DNA from: Pseudomonas reinekei
GTDB lineage: Bacteria; Pseudomonadota; Gammaproteobacteria; Pseudomonadales; Pseudomonadaceae
NCBI RefSeq assembly: GCF_001945365.1
Contig: NZ_MSTQ01000009.1
Coordinates: 62,001-126,000, forward strand
Reading direction: 5' to 3'
DNA length: 64,000 nucleotides
Below are positions 27,971 to 38,173 of this stretch, one piece after another. The first letter of the stretch is position 1. Every line of letters begins with the position of its first letter. The notes beneath the pieces are model-generated. The model ran no database searches. It was not told the DNA's origin and worked only from the letters and a program-made list of their open reading frames with translations. A program made the translations under genes and the position numbers.

Positions 27971-28909
27971 TCAGGCCAACGCTGCACGGGCGGCAGCGAA
28001 AGCGTCTGGGGTATTGAGATTGGAAGTCGACACGCCTTCGGCGCAGCGTTTGTTCAGGCCGGCGAGTACCTTGCCAGGACCGCACTCGACCAGATGGGTC
28101 GCGCCCTTGGCTGCCAGCGCCTGGACCGACTCGACCCAGCGCACAGGCTTGTAAAGCTGCTCAAGCAGATCCCGCTTGAGGGTTTCCAGGTCGCCAGGCA
28201 CTGCGGCACTGACGTTCTGCACGACAGGAATCTGTGGCGCCTGCCAGTCGATTGCGGCGATCGACTCGGCGAAACGCTCGGCTGCCGGGCGCATCAGCTC
28301 GCAATGCGACGGCACGCTGACCGGCAACGGCATGGCACGCTTGGCGCCACGCGCCTTGCAGCCTTCGATGGCGCGTTCGACCGCAGCCTTGGCACCGGCA
28401 ATAACCACCTGGCCAGGGGAGTTGAAATTGACCGCGCTCACCACTTCGCCTTGTGCCGCTTCGGCGCAGGCTGCCAGCACATCGGCATCGTCCAGACCGA
28501 GGATTGCAGCCATGCCGCCCTGCCCGGCCGGAACGGCTTCCTGCATCAGCTGACCGCGACGCTCGACCAGCTTCACCGCGTCGCCGAGGCTCAGGCTGCC
28601 GGCAGCAACCAGCGCGCTGTATTCACCCAGGCTGTGACCGGCAACATAAGCCGGGCGCGCGCCGCCTTCCGCCAGCCACAAGCGCCACAGGGCGATCGAA
28701 GCGGTCAGAATGGCCGGTTGGGTTTTATCGGTTTGATTGAGTTGCTCTTCCGGCCCTTGCTGGGTCAATGCCCACAGGTCGTAACCCAGAGCTTCGGAAG
28801 CTTCTTTGAATGTTTCGAGGACAACCGGATGTTGCGCGCCCAACTCGGCCAGCATGCCGAGGGACTGCGAACCCTGTCCCGGAAAGACGAATGCGAGGGA
28901 AGCAGACAT
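27971..28909 (-). CDS. fabD: Malonyl-CoA:ACP transacylase
   Basis: A 312-residue acyltransferase that loads malonyl groups on ACP. The nucleophile Ser lies in GHSLGEYSAL (near 92), preceded by FPGQGSQ at about 8-14; the partner His is in VPSHCELM. The ATG at 28909 follows AGGGGC, and the longer in-frame reading to 28969 lacks family similarity. Confidence 0.96.
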   Translation of the reverse strand: MSASLAFVFPGQGSQSLGMLAELGAQHPVVLETFKEASEALGYDLWALTQQGPEEQLNQTDKTQPAILTASIALWRLWLAEGGARPAYVAGHSLGEYSALVAAGSLSLGDAVKLVERRGQLMQEAVPAGQGGMAAILGLDDADVLAACAEAAQGEVVSAVNFNSPGQVVIAGAKAAVERAIEGCKARGAKRAMPLPVSVPSHCELMRPAAERFAESIAAIDWQAPQIPVVQNVSAAVPGDLETLKRDLLEQLYKPVRWVESVQALAAKGATHLVECGPGKVLAGLNKRCAEGVSTSNLNTPDAFAAARAALA

Positions 28910-29035
28910 GTAACAAGCCCCTAATGATCTTGTCGTCGGAGAGTTGACGTCCCGCTTTGGGGGACGCAAGAAACTGACAGTTGGATGGCCAATTGAACTG
29001 AGCGGTCACATTTAAGCATTGTCCGACGAAAACGC

Positions 29036-30046
29036 CTAAAGCAACAAATCCTCCAGACGACCGTGAATGCGTTCTGGCAGATTTTCCTGAATTTCGATCA
29101 AGGCACGGGAAATAGCACTCTGAAACCCCTGCACCCCAGCGGAACCGTGGCTTTTCACAACAATGCCCTGCAGCCCGAGGAAGCTCGCGCCGTTATGTCG
29201 TGCTGGCGCCAGATCAGCTTGCAGACGCCTCATCAGCGGCAACGCCAGCGCCCCCACCAAACGTGAAGGCAGGCTTTTCTTGAACAACGCCTCAATGCGC
29301 CCGGCAATCATGGTCGCCAGCCCTTCGCTGGATTTGAGCAGGATATTGCCGACAAAACCGTCACACACCACGACATCCGCCTCACCGCGGTACAAACCGT
29401 CACCTTCGACAAAACCGATGTAGTTGATACCACGCGCACTTTGCAACAAGGTCGCAGCCAGCTTGACCTGCTGATTACCCTTGATGTCCTCGGTGCCGAT
29501 GTTCAACAAGGCCACCCGGGGACGAACGATACCCAAGGTTTGCGCCGCGACCGAACCCATCACGGCAAACTGCAACAGGTGTTCGGCACTGCAATCGACA
29601 TTGGCGCCCAGATCGAGCAACTGGCAATAACCCTTCTGCGTCGGAATCGCCGCAACCATGGCCGGACGATCGATGCCCGGCAACGTCTTGAGCACGAACC
29701 GCGACAACGCCATCAACGCCCCGGTATTGCCGGCACTGACACACGCCTGGACCTTGCCGTCACGCAACAACTCAAGCGCCACGCGCATGGATGAATCAGG
29801 CTTGCCACGCAGGGCCTGGGAAGGTTTTTCGTCCATGGTAATGACTTCGGACGCCGGAGTAATCGACAGGCGCGCGCGATCCACAGCCGATTGGCCAGCG
29901 ATCAATTCTTCAAGGAGGGAGGGTTGACCGACGAGGGTCAGGTGCAGCGAGGGTGTAGCAGACAGGCAAGCGATGCTGGCCTGAACAATGCTGCGGGGAC
30001 CGAAGTCCCCGCCCATTGCGTCAATCGCGATGACTTGAGCAGACAA
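29036..30046 (-). CDS. plsX: Phosphate acyltransferase PlsX
   Basis: A 336-residue enzyme that makes acyl-phosphate from acyl-ACP for phospholipid synthesis. The opening [12 protein letters not shown] and the internal [10 protein letters not shown] and [15 protein letters not shown] are diagnostic. It lies four bases after rpmF in the standard rpmF-plsX-fabD order. Confidence 0.96.
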   Translation of the reverse strand: MSAQVIAIDAMGGDFGPRSIVQASIACLSATPSLHLTLVGQPSLLEELIAGQSAVDRARLSITPASEVITMDEKPSQALRGKPDSSMRVALELLRDGKVQACVSAGNTGALMALSRFVLKTLPGIDRPAMVAAIPTQKGYCQLLDLGANVDCSAEHLLQFAVMGSVAAQTLGIVRPRVALLNIGTEDIKGNQQVKLAATLLQSARGINYIGFVEGDGLYRGEADVVVCDGFVGNILLKSSEGLATMIAGRIEALFKKSLPSRLVGALALPLMRRLQADLAPARHNGASFLGLQGIVVKSHGSAGVQGFQSAISRALIEIQENLPERIHGRLEDLLL

Positions 30047-30050
30047 GTGA

Positions 30051-30233
30051 TTACTCGTCAGCGCCCTTGTCGATCACTTTACGGCCACGGTATACGCCTT
30101 CTGGCGATACGTGGTGACGCAGGTGAACTTCACCGGTGGTTTTTTCTACAGACAGGGTGCTAGCCTCGAGAGCGTCGTGCGAACGGCGCATGTCACGGGC
30201 AGAGCGGGATTTTTTGTTCTGCTGAACAGCCAT
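30051..30233 (-). CDS. rpmF: 50S ribosomal protein L32
   Basis: A 60-residue basic protein beginning [22 protein letters not shown], as in gammaproteobacterial L32, and ending with the [18 protein letters not shown] region. The zinc-ligand cysteines found in some L32 proteins are absent, as in other pseudomonads. Part of the yceD-rpmF-plsX operon. Confidence 0.96.
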
Positions 30234-30246
30234 AATTGATTAACTC

Positions 30247-30774
30247 CTAAACGTTTGGGTCACGCTTTAACTGCGCCAATACACTGAACGGGTTGGACCG
30301 CGTTACCTCGTCCTCGCTCGGTTCGGGCTCATCTGCTCCCGCCGGCTGCTGGCATTCTTCCGGATGATGAGCAGGCACAATGGGCAAGGCGAGCAAAAGC
30401 TCCTCCTCGATCAGTGACTGCAGATCCAATGGATCTTCGCCCAGTTCCAGCACGTCATAACCTTTCGGCAACGACTGGGTATTCGCACCCTCCTTCACCA
30501 CAGCATAACTGCACTCGCTATGGATCGGCAGGGTGACCAGCTCAAGACAACGCTGGCAAACCATTTTGACTTCAGTGTCGATAAAGCTGTGGATGACCAC
30601 AGATTTACGTTCATCTCGTTCAAAAACGAATTTAGCCTGCACCGTACCGACAGTGTCGGAAAGCGGGTCGCAGAGTCTCTCCAAATCGGCCAGCAGCATT
30701 TCACCTTGAAGGGTGGTGCCACGATCAGCCAATTTGCGCGGGTCAACGTGAGGTGGAATCGGGTCATTCAACAT
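30247..30774 (-). CDS. yceD: YceD family protein (DUF177, 23S rRNA accumulation protein)
   Basis: A 175-residue protein with the YceD architecture: MLNDPIPPHVDPRKLADRGTTLQG opening, FVFERDERKSVVIHSFIDTEVKMVCQRCLELV with a CxxC pair, and an acidic C-terminus. YceD affects 23S rRNA processing or accumulation, and its gene is paired with rpmF in most proteobacteria. The ATG at 30774 has no Shine-Dalgarno sequence; a consensus promoter ends ten bases before it, so the mRNA is predicted to be nearly leaderless. Confidence 0.92.
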   Translation of the reverse strand: MLNDPIPPHVDPRKLADRGTTLQGEMLLADLERLCDPLSDTVGTVQAKFVFERDERKSVVIHSFIDTEVKMVCQRCLELVTLPIHSECSYAVVKEGANTQSLPKGYDVLELGEDPLDLQSLIEEELLLALPIVPAHHPEECQQPAGADEPEPSEDEVTRSNPFSVLAQLKRDPNV

Positions 30775-30783
30775 AGGCGCAGC

Positions 30784-30811
30784 ATTATAGGGATGCACCC
30801 GCCCATGTCAA
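30784..30811 (-). promoter_or_regulatory. Consensus sigma70 promoter of the yceD-rpmF-plsX-fabD operon
   Basis: Minus strand TTGACA (30806-30811), 16 bases, TATAAT (30784-30789): both hexamers are perfect. The predicted start, about seven bases past the -10, is near 30777, three bases before the yceD ATG. Confidence 0.85.
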
Positions 30812-30879
30812 AGGAAATTCAGCCCTGTGCGTCACTTGGAAGCCTCGCTAGAATTCGCACCTGCCACTTGGAGATGCGC

Positions 30880-31458
30880 ATGCTGCCTTTATTACTCGCT
30901 TCCAGCTCGATCTATCGCCGGGATTTGCTGGCCCGCCTGCGGCTGCCATACACTTGCAGCTCGCCAGATATCGACGAAAGCCATCGTTCGGGCGAGACAG
31001 CCATTGATCTGGTAAAACGCCTCGCCGAGCAAAAAGCCCGCGCACTGGCGCACAGCCATGCCGCTCATTTGATCATCGGCTCCGACCAGGTCGCCGTGCT
31101 CGGCGACAGGATCATCGGCAAACCTCACACCTTCGAAAAGGCTCGCGAACAGCTGCTGGCCTCCAGCGGCGCCAGCGTGACCTTCCTCACCGGACTGGCG
31201 CTGCTCAATAGCAAGACCGGCCATTGCCAGGTCGACTGCGTGCCTTTCACCGTACACATGCGCACACTCGACGCCACACACATCGAACGCTACCTGTACG
31301 CCGAAGAGCCGTACGACTGCGCAGGCAGCTTCAAGGCCGAAGGTTTGGGCGTGAGCCTGTTTCAAAGCACCGAAGGCCCTGACGCCACCAGCCTTATCGG
31401 CTTGCCGTTGATTCGCCTTGTGGACATGCTGTTGGCCGAGGGCGTGCAAATCCCCTGA
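30880..31458 (+). CDS. Maf/YceF nucleotide pyrophosphatase
   Basis: A 192-residue Maf-family protein (YceF branch). The opening LLLASSSIYRRDLLARL, IIGSDQVAVLG with the catalytic Asp, KPHTFEKA and the C-terminal EPYDCAGSFKAEGLG are conserved. YceF prefers m7GTP; other Maf proteins hydrolyse dTTP/UTP. The start at 30880 has GGAG six bases upstream. It is transcribed divergently from yceD. Confidence 0.92.
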   Translation: MLPLLLASSSIYRRDLLARLRLPYTCSSPDIDESHRSGETAIDLVKRLAEQKARALAHSHAAHLIIGSDQVAVLGDRIIGKPHTFEKAREQLLASSGASVTFLTGLALLNSKTGHCQVDCVPFTVHMRTLDATHIERYLYAEEPYDCAGSFKAEGLGVSLFQSTEGPDATSLIGLPLIRLVDMLLAEGVQIP

Positions 31459-31498
31459 ACCAGGAGCCGGCTTGCCAGCCCTTGCAGGGCCACGAGCG

Positions 31499-31537
31499 GC
31501 ACAGAAAAACCGGCAATGGCCGGTTTTTCTGTGCTTT
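31499..31537. terminator. Bidirectional terminator between maf and sppA
   Basis: Perfect 16-base arms (31499-31514 and 31519-31534) with A and T runs serve the convergent maf and sppA genes. The inner GCCGGTTTTT resembles terminators. Confidence 0.85.
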
Positions 31538-31543
31538 CGGAAA

Positions 31544-32533
31544 TCAGCGCAACGACGGACCGTTGAACCCCATCCACATTGCCAAATGCTCAGCCACGCT
31601 GGCACCGAGTTTTTTCGAGAAGCGGTCGAATGGCGATTCCTGGACCGTGAAATCCACCAGTTCCTTTTCACCAATCACATCACGCGCGACCGAACTGGCG
31701 TTACCCAGGCCATCCACCAACCCCAGCGGCAGCGCTTGCTCACCCGACCAGACCAGCCCGGAAAACAGCTCCGGATGCTCTTTGTCCTTCAGACGATCGC
31801 CACGCCCCTGCTTGACGCTGTTGATGAACTGCTTATGCGTGGTATCGAGCACGCCCTGCCAGAACGCAGTCTCTTCAGGCTTTTGCGGCTGGAACGGATC
31901 GAGGAACGATTTGTGCTCGCCCGAGGTGTAGGTGCGACGCTCGACACCCAGCTTTTCCATGGTGCCGACAAAACCGTAACCGGCCGCCGTTACACCGATG
32001 GAGCCCACCAGACTCGCCTTGTCGGCGTAGATCTGATCGGCGGCACTGGCGATGTAATAAGCACCGGAGGCACCGAGATCGGAAATCACCGCGTACAACT
32101 TGGTATCGGGGTGCAGAGCGCGCAGACGACGAATCTCGTCATAAACGTAACCTGACTGCACAGGACTGCCACCCGGGCTATTGATGCGCAGGATGACACC
32201 CTTGACCTTCTTGTCTTCAAAGGCGGCACGCAGGCTGCCAACGATATTGTCGGCACTGGCCGGTTCCTTGTCGGCAATCATGCCGGTGATATCGATCAGC
32301 GCGGTGTAGTTGCCGCTGCGAGTCGCCGCTTTTTCCATGTCCATCAGCGGCGAGAACAGCAACAGCGCGCCAAACAGATACACGAACGTCAGCAACTTGA
32401 AGAAAATCCCCCAGCGGCGGGAGCGACGCTGCTCCTGCACACCTGCAAGCAAGGTCTTTTCCAACAGCTTCCAGCTCTTTTCGTCACCGCTCTCTGCACC
32501 CGCCTTTGCGGGCGCTTTCCATTCGTCGGTCAT
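31544..32533 (-). CDS. sppA: Signal peptide peptidase SppA (short form)
   Basis: A 329-residue membrane-anchored S49 serine protease. A cytoplasmic N-terminal segment is followed by one hydrophobic span (IFFKLLTFVYLFGALLLFSPL). The catalytic Ser is in GASGAYYIASAAD and the Lys in YADKASLVGSIGV; LRINSPGGSP precedes them. It degrades leftover signal peptides. This is the half-length form, unlike the double-length E. coli enzyme. Confidence 0.92.
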   Translation of the reverse strand: MTDEWKAPAKAGAESGDEKSWKLLEKTLLAGVQEQRRSRRWGIFFKLLTFVYLFGALLLFSPLMDMEKAATRSGNYTALIDITGMIADKEPASADNIVGSLRAAFEDKKVKGVILRINSPGGSPVQSGYVYDEIRRLRALHPDTKLYAVISDLGASGAYYIASAADQIYADKASLVGSIGVTAAGYGFVGTMEKLGVERRTYTSGEHKSFLDPFQPQKPEETAFWQGVLDTTHKQFINSVKQGRGDRLKDKEHPELFSGLVWSGEQALPLGLVDGLGNASSVARDVIGEKELVDFTVQESPFDRFSKKLGASVAEHLAMWMGFNGPSLR

Positions 32534-32557
32534 GCCATCTACCCCAGCAAAAACGTA

Positions 32558-33220
32558 TTAAGCCCGCTGACTCAGCCAGGCGTGCAATTCTGAAAAGCGA
32601 TCAATCGCCAAGCGTGGCTCAAACAGTTTCAACGCCTCGATCGACTGGGCGCCGTAGCTGACCGCCACCGAATCCATACCGGCGTTGCGCGCCATCTGCA
32701 AATCGAAGGACGAGTCGCCAACCATCAGCGCCTGCTCCGGGCGAACGTCGCAATGGGCAAGAATCTGCTCAAGCATCAACGGGTGGGGTTTGCTGGCAGT
32801 TTCATCAGCGGCGCGGGTGATATCGAAATAATCCGCCCAACCGTGCGCTTTAAGGACCCGATCCAGCCCACGGCGCGCCTTGCCCGTGGCGACAGCCAAG
32901 TGATAACCCTCGGCACGAAACGCTTCCATCGACGCCACCACGCCTTCGAACAACGGCGAAGGCACGGCTTCCGAAGCGATGTAGTGATCCGCATAGTGCT
33001 CGCGAAAGGCGATCAACTCGGCATCGCTGATTTGCGGGTACAGCGTACGGATCGCTTCCGGCAGCCCCAGCCCGATGATGCCCTTGACGGCAAAGTCATC
33101 GCACAGTTGAAATCCGGATCGCTCCGAGGCGACATGCATCGCCTCGACAATCCGACCAATGGAATCGGCCAGCGTGCCATCCCAATCGAAAATCAGCAGT
33201 TTGTAATCAGATGGGTGCAC
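32558..33220 (-). CDS. HAD-superfamily phosphatase (Gph-like)
   Basis: A 220-residue HAD subfamily IA hydrolase: motif [10 protein letters not shown] (about 11-19), motif [11 protein letters not shown], Lys in ASKPHPLM and motif [17 protein letters not shown]. Phosphoglycolate or small sugar phosphates are usual substrates, but specificity is not readable. It overlaps rluC by 14 bases, so the two are coupled. Confidence 0.9.
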   Translation of the reverse strand: MHPSDYKLLIFDWDGTLADSIGRIVEAMHVASERSGFQLCDDFAVKGIIGLGLPEAIRTLYPQISDAELIAFREHYADHYIASEAVPSPLFEGVVASMEAFRAEGYHLAVATGKARRGLDRVLKAHGWADYFDITRAADETASKPHPLMLEQILAHCDVRPEQALMVGDSSFDLQMARNAGMDSVAVSYGAQSIEALKLFEPRLAIDRFSELHAWLSQRA

Positions 33221-34169
33221 TCAGGCGCTCCACGGTTTTGGCCCACATCTCGTCGACCGGCGCCTGCAACTTGAGTTCACCACCATCGGGCAGCGGCACG
33301 GTCAGCATGTAGGCGTGCAGGAACAGGCGCTTGCCGCCCAGATCACGGATTTCCTTACTGAAATCGTCATCGCCGTACTTGGTGTCGCCGGCGATGCAGT
33401 GCCCGGCGTGCAAGGTGTGGACGCGGATCTGGTGAGTACGGCCGGTGATCGGCCTGGCTTCGATCAGGGTGGCAAAGTCGCCGAAACGACGCAGGACCTT
33501 GAACACGGTCACGGACTCCTTGCCCTCCTCCTCGTCGACCTCGACCATACGCTCACCGGAGCGCAGGTTGCTCTTGCCGAGCGCGGCCCGGACTTGCTTG
33601 ATCGAAGACGCCCAGTTACCGCGAACAAGCGCCATATAGCGCTTGTCGACACCATCGCCACGCAAGGCCGTGTGCAAGTGACGCAGCATGCTGCGCTTCT
33701 TGGCGATCATCAGCAGGCCGGAGGTGTCACGGTCCAGGCGGTGAACCAGCTCGAGCTCCTTGCAATCGGGGCGCAACTGACGAAAGGCTTCGATGACCCC
33801 GTAACTCAAGCCGCTGCCGCCATGAACGGCAATGCCGCAAGGCTTGTTGATCACAAGCAGCGCCTTGTCCTCGTAGACAATCGAGGCTTCGAGTCGCTGC
33901 AGCAGGCCCTGTGCGAGCGGCACGGGTTCGTCGCGCTCAGGCACGCGAACCGGCGGCACGCGCACGATATCGCCCGCCTGCAGCTTGTATTCGGGCTTGA
34001 TCCGACCTTTGTTCACCCGCACTTCGCCTTTGCGCAAAATGCGATAAATCAAGGTCTTGGGCACGCCTTTGAGCCGAGCGAGAAGGAAGTTATCAATACG
34101 TTGGCCGGCATATTCCGGCGAGACCTCAAGCAGTTGGACGCCTGGGGTCGAAGGGGCAGTAGTCGTCAT
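33207..34169 (-). CDS. rluC: 23S rRNA pseudouridine(955/2504/2580) synthase
   Basis: A 320-residue RluA-family enzyme with an N-terminal S4 RNA-binding domain (about 20-85) and the catalytic Asp in [15 protein letters not shown] (near 148). Adjacency to rne, divergent, is the conserved arrangement. No Shine-Dalgarno sequence is visible, and a -10-like TATCAT sits seven bases before the ATG, so the leader may be very short. Confidence 0.94.
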   Translation of the reverse strand: MTTTAPSTPGVQLLEVSPEYAGQRIDNFLLARLKGVPKTLIYRILRKGEVRVNKGRIKPEYKLQAGDIVRVPPVRVPERDEPVPLAQGLLQRLEASIVYEDKALLVINKPCGIAVHGGSGLSYGVIEAFRQLRPDCKELELVHRLDRDTSGLLMIAKKRSMLRHLHTALRGDGVDKRYMALVRGNWASSIKQVRAALGKSNLRSGERMVEVDEEEGKESVTVFKVLRRFGDFATLIEARPITGRTHQIRVHTLHAGHCIAGDTKYGDDDFSKEIRDLGGKRLFLHAYMLTVPLPDGGELKLQAPVDEMWAKTVERLSAPI

Positions 34170-34198
34170 GGCGCGGATGATAACAATTTTTTATGGAA

Positions 34199-34227
34199 TT
34201 GAAGCACTTAATCATTGCTGCTATAGT
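34199..34227 (+). promoter_or_regulatory. rne promoter
   Basis: TTGAAG (34199-34204), 17 bases, TATAGT (34222-34227). The predicted start near 34234 gives a leader of about 636 nt before the rne ATG. Confidence 0.8.
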
Positions 34228-34233
34228 CGCGAA

Positions 34234-34869
34234 CGCCGCCAAAAGCGGCCTGGACAGCGGACCAACGGTCAAAAACCGGCCCTGACCAACGCAATTCACC
34301 AGGACGCGAGGCCGTCCTACGGGGCTTTCGCTACGTAACGGTGGAGTTTGCAGGTGTAACGAGCGCAGGTGACATGAGGCCTGAATCACGCCGTAAAGCA
34401 GAGTTTTCACTCGTTTTGCGAGCCATATTCACGGCCAGTTCACAAAGTGCAGTCAGCTGCGAATGACCCCGAGCGAACGCTTCGGAAACACCGCCTAAAT
34501 TAGCCATGATGCGTGACCTCCCCTTTCGGAGCTCACGGTAAATGCCAACCCGCTGCGGATTCTGCGCGCGGCAGCACCCGAATTATCAGGGATACGTGTA
34601 GGGTGGAGATGCACAACCGCTGGACTGTGTAGCAATAGGCTTTATCAAGACGCTTCATCTCGTCCACAGCCGCCGGTTGATTCCTCCTCCTGACTGAGTG
34701 CTTAAGTAGCCACAGCAAGCAGGACGCGTACGTCGCGATGCAGGCCCTCATTGGCCGGACATCGCTGGACACGGGAATGGCCAACCACTCCCGACGCACC
34801 TGACACCGACCGTGAGAAGTCGTGTGTGCCGAACGCCGTTTCCGGCAGCCCGGAAACCGACGGTACTAC
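34234..34869 (+). promoter_or_regulatory. Long 5' leader of rne
   Basis: About 636 bases with no convincing gene. Small hairpins include GCCGC/GCGGC at 34235-34249 and AGGACG/CGTCCT at 34301-34318. In E. coli the 361-nt rne leader mediates feedback control by RNase E cleavage, and a similar role is inferred here. No sequence match to the E. coli leader is apparent by eye. Confidence 0.6.
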
Positions 34870-37800
34870 ATGAAAAGAATGCTGATTAACGCAACTCAAC
34901 CCGAAGAGTTGCGTGTTGCACTGGTAGATGGCCAACGCCTCTACGACCTGGACATCGAATCCGGTGCACGCGAGCAGAAGAAGGCCAACATCTATAAAGG
35001 CCGGATTACTCGCATCGAACCAAGCCTTGAGGCTGCCTTTGTCGATTTCGGCTCCGAGCGCCACGGCTTCCTGCCCCTCAAAGAAATCTCCCGCGAATAC
35101 TTCAAGAAAGCTCCGGAAGGTCGCGTCAACATCAAGGACGTCCTGAGCGAAGGCCAGGAAGTCATCGTTCAGGTCGAAAAAGAAGAACGTGGCAACAAGG
35201 GCGCAGCCCTGACCACCTTCATCAGCCTGGCCGGTCGTTACCTGGTGCTGATGCCGAACAACCCGCGTGCCGGCGGTATCTCCCGTCGCATCGAAGGCGA
35301 AGAGCGCAACGAACTGCGTGAAGCGCTGAACGGCCTGGTTGCCCCGGCCGACATGGGTCTGATCGTGCGCACTGCCGGCCTGGGCCGCAGCAGCGAAGAA
35401 ATGCAGTGGGACCTCGACTACCTGCTGCAACTGTGGACCGCCATCAAAGAAGCCTCGCTTGACCGCGCCGCGCCATTCCTGATCTACCAGGAAAGCAACG
35501 TGATCATCCGCGCCATCCGCGATTACCTGCGCCAGGACATCGGCGAAGTGCTGATCGACAGCGTTGAAGCCCAGGACGAAGCCCTGACCTTCATTCGCCA
35601 GGTGATGCCGCAGTACGCCAGCAAGATCAAACTGTACGAAGACAGCGTTCCGCTGTTCAACCGTTTCCAGATCGAAAGCCAGATCGAAACCGCCTTCCAG
35701 CGCGTGGTCGAACTGCCTTCCGGCGGCTCCATCGTTATCGACCCGACCGAAGCCCTGGTGTCCATCGACATCAACTCGGCGCGCGCCACCAAAGGCAGCG
35801 ATATCGAAGAAACCGCCCTGCAGACCAACCTTGAAGCCGCCGAAGAAATCGCCCGTCAGTTGCGCCTGCGCGACATCGGCGGCCTGATCGTCATCGACTT
35901 CATCGACATGACCCCTGCCAAGAACCAGCGCGCCGTGGAAGAAAAAGTCCGCGAATGCCTGGAAGCCGACCGCGCTCGCGTGCAAGTCGGTCGCATCTCG
36001 CGCTTCGGCCTGCTGGAAATGTCCCGTCAGCGCCTGCGTCCATCCCTGGGCGAAAGCAGCGGCATCGTTTGCCCGCGTTGCAACGGCACCGGCATCATCC
36101 GTGACGTTGAATCGCTGTCCCTGGCGATCCTGCGCCTGATCGAAGAAGAAGCCCTGAAAGACCGCACCGCCGAAGTTCGTGCACAAGTGCCGATCCCGGT
36201 GGCCGCGTTCCTGCTCAACGAAAAACGCAACTCGATCACCAAGATCGAACTGCGCACCCGTGCCCGTATCGTCATTCTGCCGAACGACCACCTCGAAACG
36301 CCGCACTTCGAAGTGCAACGTCTGCGTGACGACAGCCCGGAAGCCGCGACCAACCAGTCCAGCTACGAAATCGCCGCTGCCGCTGCCGAAGTCGAAGAAG
36401 TCCAGCCAGCCGCCGCGACCCGCACCCTGGTTCGCCAGGAAGCTGCGGTCAAGACGGCACCAGCCCGCGCCAATGCTCCGGTTCCGACCGAAGTGGCTGC
36501 ACCGGTTGCCGCACCCGCCGCCGCGCCAGAGCCAAGCCTGTTCAAAGGCCTGGTGAAGTCGCTGGTCAGCCTGTTCGCGACCAAGGAAGAGCCAGCGGCT
36601 CCCGTAGTAGTCGAGAAGCCGGCCACCGAGCGTCCAGCTCGCAATGAAGAGCGTCGCAACGGTCGTCAGCAGAGCCGCAACCGTAACGGCCGCCGCGATG
36701 AAGAACGCAAGCCGCGCGAGGAACGTGCACCGCGTGAAGAACGCGCACCACGTGAACCACGCGAAGAACGTCAGCCACGCGAAGCCCGTGAAGAGACGCC
36801 AGCCGTAGCCCGTGAAGAACGTGCTCCACGCGCACCGCGTGAAGAACGTGCACCGCGCGCTCCACGCGAAGATCGCAAGCCACGTGGCGAGCGTGAAGAA
36901 CGCGTTCGTGAACTGCGTGAGCCACTGGATGCTGCTCCAGCTGCCGCTGCTGCCGTTACCGCCAATGCTGAAGAGCGTCCGGCCCGTCAGCCACGTGAAG
37001 AACGCGCGCCACGCCCACCGCGTGAAGAACGTCAGCCACGTGCCGAGCAAGCCGCTGCCGCTGTAGCCGAAGAAGAGCTGCCAACCAACGAAGAGCAACT
37101 GCAGGAAGAAGGTCAGGAAGGCGCCGAAGGCGATCGTCCACGCCGTCGCTCCCGTGGTCAGCGTCGCCGCAGCAACCGTCGCGAGCGTCAACGTGATGCC
37201 AACGGCAACGTGATCGAGGGCTCCGAAGAGTCCGAAGGCAACGAAGGTGCCGAAGGCATTCAAGCGCCAAGCACTGCCGATCTGGCCGCTGGCCTGGCTG
37301 TTACCGCAGCTGTTGCCAGTACCGTGATCAGCGCTCCGGCCGAAGCACAAGCCAACGAACAAGCCGAACGCGCCACTGCCGCCACCCTGGAAACTGCTCC
37401 GGTTGAAGCGCCAGCCGTTGAAGCGCCTGTTGTTGAAGCCACTGCGCCGGTAGAAGTGACCGCTTCGCCGGAAATCGAAGTGGCCCAGGCGCCAGAAGCC
37501 CAGCCAGTGGTTGAAGCAGCTGCCGAGCCGGTTGTCGTTGCCCAGGCACCTGCCGAGGTTGCAGAACCGGCAGTTGAAACCGTTGCTGAAACCGTGACCG
37601 AAACCGTTCGTGAAGTTCGCGAAGAGCAAACCGCGTTCAACTGGGTGGCCGAGCCAGCCGTTGCTCAAACGCCTGCTCCCGCGCCGGTAGCTGAAGCAGT
37701 GGTTTCCGAGCCGGTTGTTGCAGCTGCCGAGCCAGCACCGGTGGTAGAAGCACCGGTTGTTGCCGAAGCGCCAGCGCCTGTCGCAGAAGCGGCCCCGGTC

Positions 37801-38085
37801 AGCGCCCTGACCCCAAGCGGCCGCGCGCCGAACGACCCGCGTGAAGTGCGTCGTCGCAAGCGTGAAGAAGAGCGCCTGCAGAAGGAAGCCGAACTGGCTG
37901 CCGCTGCTGCTCAAGCTGAAACCGCTGTTGCTGAAGTGGTCGAGGCAGCGCCTGCCCCGGTTGCCGAAGTCGCCGCCGCACAGGTTGAGTCGGTGATCGA
38001 GGAAGCGCCGCGCTCCGTTCAGGACGCGGTAGAGCAACACGAACAAGCCGAGGAAAAAGAACACGAGCCTAAACCACTCGTCTGA
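34870..38085 (+). CDS. rne: Ribonuclease E
   Basis: A 1071-residue endoribonuclease and degradosome scaffold. The N-terminal half is the catalytic core: S1 domain (about 36-120), catalytic Asp pair D300 ([13 protein letters not shown]) and D343 (VIDFIDM), and the Zn-link CPRCNGTG with C401 and C404. The C-terminal half is disordered: an Arg-rich region (about 610-790) full of EERAPR-type repeats for RNA binding, then a long Ala/Val/Pro/Glu-rich stretch, and a short basic [21 protein letters not shown] segment near 995. The ATG at 34870 is supported by the family start [11 protein letters not shown] long antisense open frame across the gene is an artefact of codon bias. Confidence 0.97.
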   Translation: MKRMLINATQPEELRVALVDGQRLYDLDIESGAREQKKANIYKGRITRIEPSLEAAFVDFGSERHGFLPLKEISREYFKKAPEGRVNIKDVLSEGQEVIVQVEKEERGNKGAALTTFISLAGRYLVLMPNNPRAGGISRRIEGEERNELREALNGLVAPADMGLIVRTAGLGRSSEEMQWDLDYLLQLWTAIKEASLDRAAPFLIYQESNVIIRAIRDYLRQDIGEVLIDSVEAQDEALTFIRQVMPQYASKIKLYEDSVPLFNRFQIESQIETAFQRVVELPSGGSIVIDPTEALVSIDINSARATKGSDIEETALQTNLEAAEEIARQLRLRDIGGLIVIDFIDMTPAKNQRAVEEKVRECLEADRARVQVGRISRFGLLEMSRQRLRPSLGESSGIVCPRCNGTGIIRDVESLSLAILRLIEEEALKDRTAEVRAQVPIPVAAFLLNEKRNSITKIELRTRARIVILPNDHLETPHFEVQRLRDDSPEAATNQSSYEIAAAAAEVEEVQPAAATRTLVRQEAAVKTAPARANAPVPTEVAAPVAAPAAAPEPSLFKGLVKSLVSLFATKEEPAAPVVVEKPATERPARNEERRNGRQQSRNRNGRRDEERKPREERAPREERAPREPREERQPREAREETPAVAREERAPRAPREERAPRAPREDRKPRGEREERVRELREPLDAAPAAAAAVTANAEERPARQPREERAPRPPREERQPRAEQAAAAVAEEELPTNEEQLQEEGQEGAEGDRPRRRSRGQRRRSNRRERQRDANGNVIEGSEESEGNEGAEGIQAPSTADLAAGLAVTAAVASTVISAPAEAQANEQAERATAATLETAPVEAPAVEAPVVEATAPVEVTASPEIEVAQAPEAQPVVEAAAEPVVVAQAPAEVAEPAVETVAETVTETVREVREEQTAFNWVAEPAVAQTPAPAPVAEAVVSEPVVAAAEPAPVVEAPVVAEAPAPVAEAAPVSALTPSGRAPNDPREVRRRKREEERLQKEAELAAAAAQAETAVAEVVEAAPAPVAEVAAAQVESVIEEAPRSVQDAVEQHEQAEEKEHEPKPLV

Positions 38086-38105
38086 TTCCATCGGTCAATA
38101 AAAAG

Positions 38106-38136
38106 CCCCGCCTGGTGAACCCAGGCGGGGTTTTTT
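38106..38136. terminator. Bidirectional terminator after rne
   Basis: CCCCGCCTGG/CCAGGCGGGG with a GAAC-type loop is followed by six T on the plus strand and preceded by an A run. It separates the convergent rne and MobA-like genes. Confidence 0.92.
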
Positions 38137-38173
38137 ATGTCTGCTTCACCCCATTCCCGCAGTGGATCTATAT

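Noticed and set aside
34509..34541. A ten-codon frame in the rne leader as a possible leader peptide
   Set aside because: No Shine-Dalgarno sequence and no codon pattern that suggests attenuation.
34702..38091. A 1129-codon open frame antisense to rne, with Phe/Gly-rich product
   Set aside because: It is the complement of the rne codon pattern; composition is unnatural, no start signal, and rne is certain.
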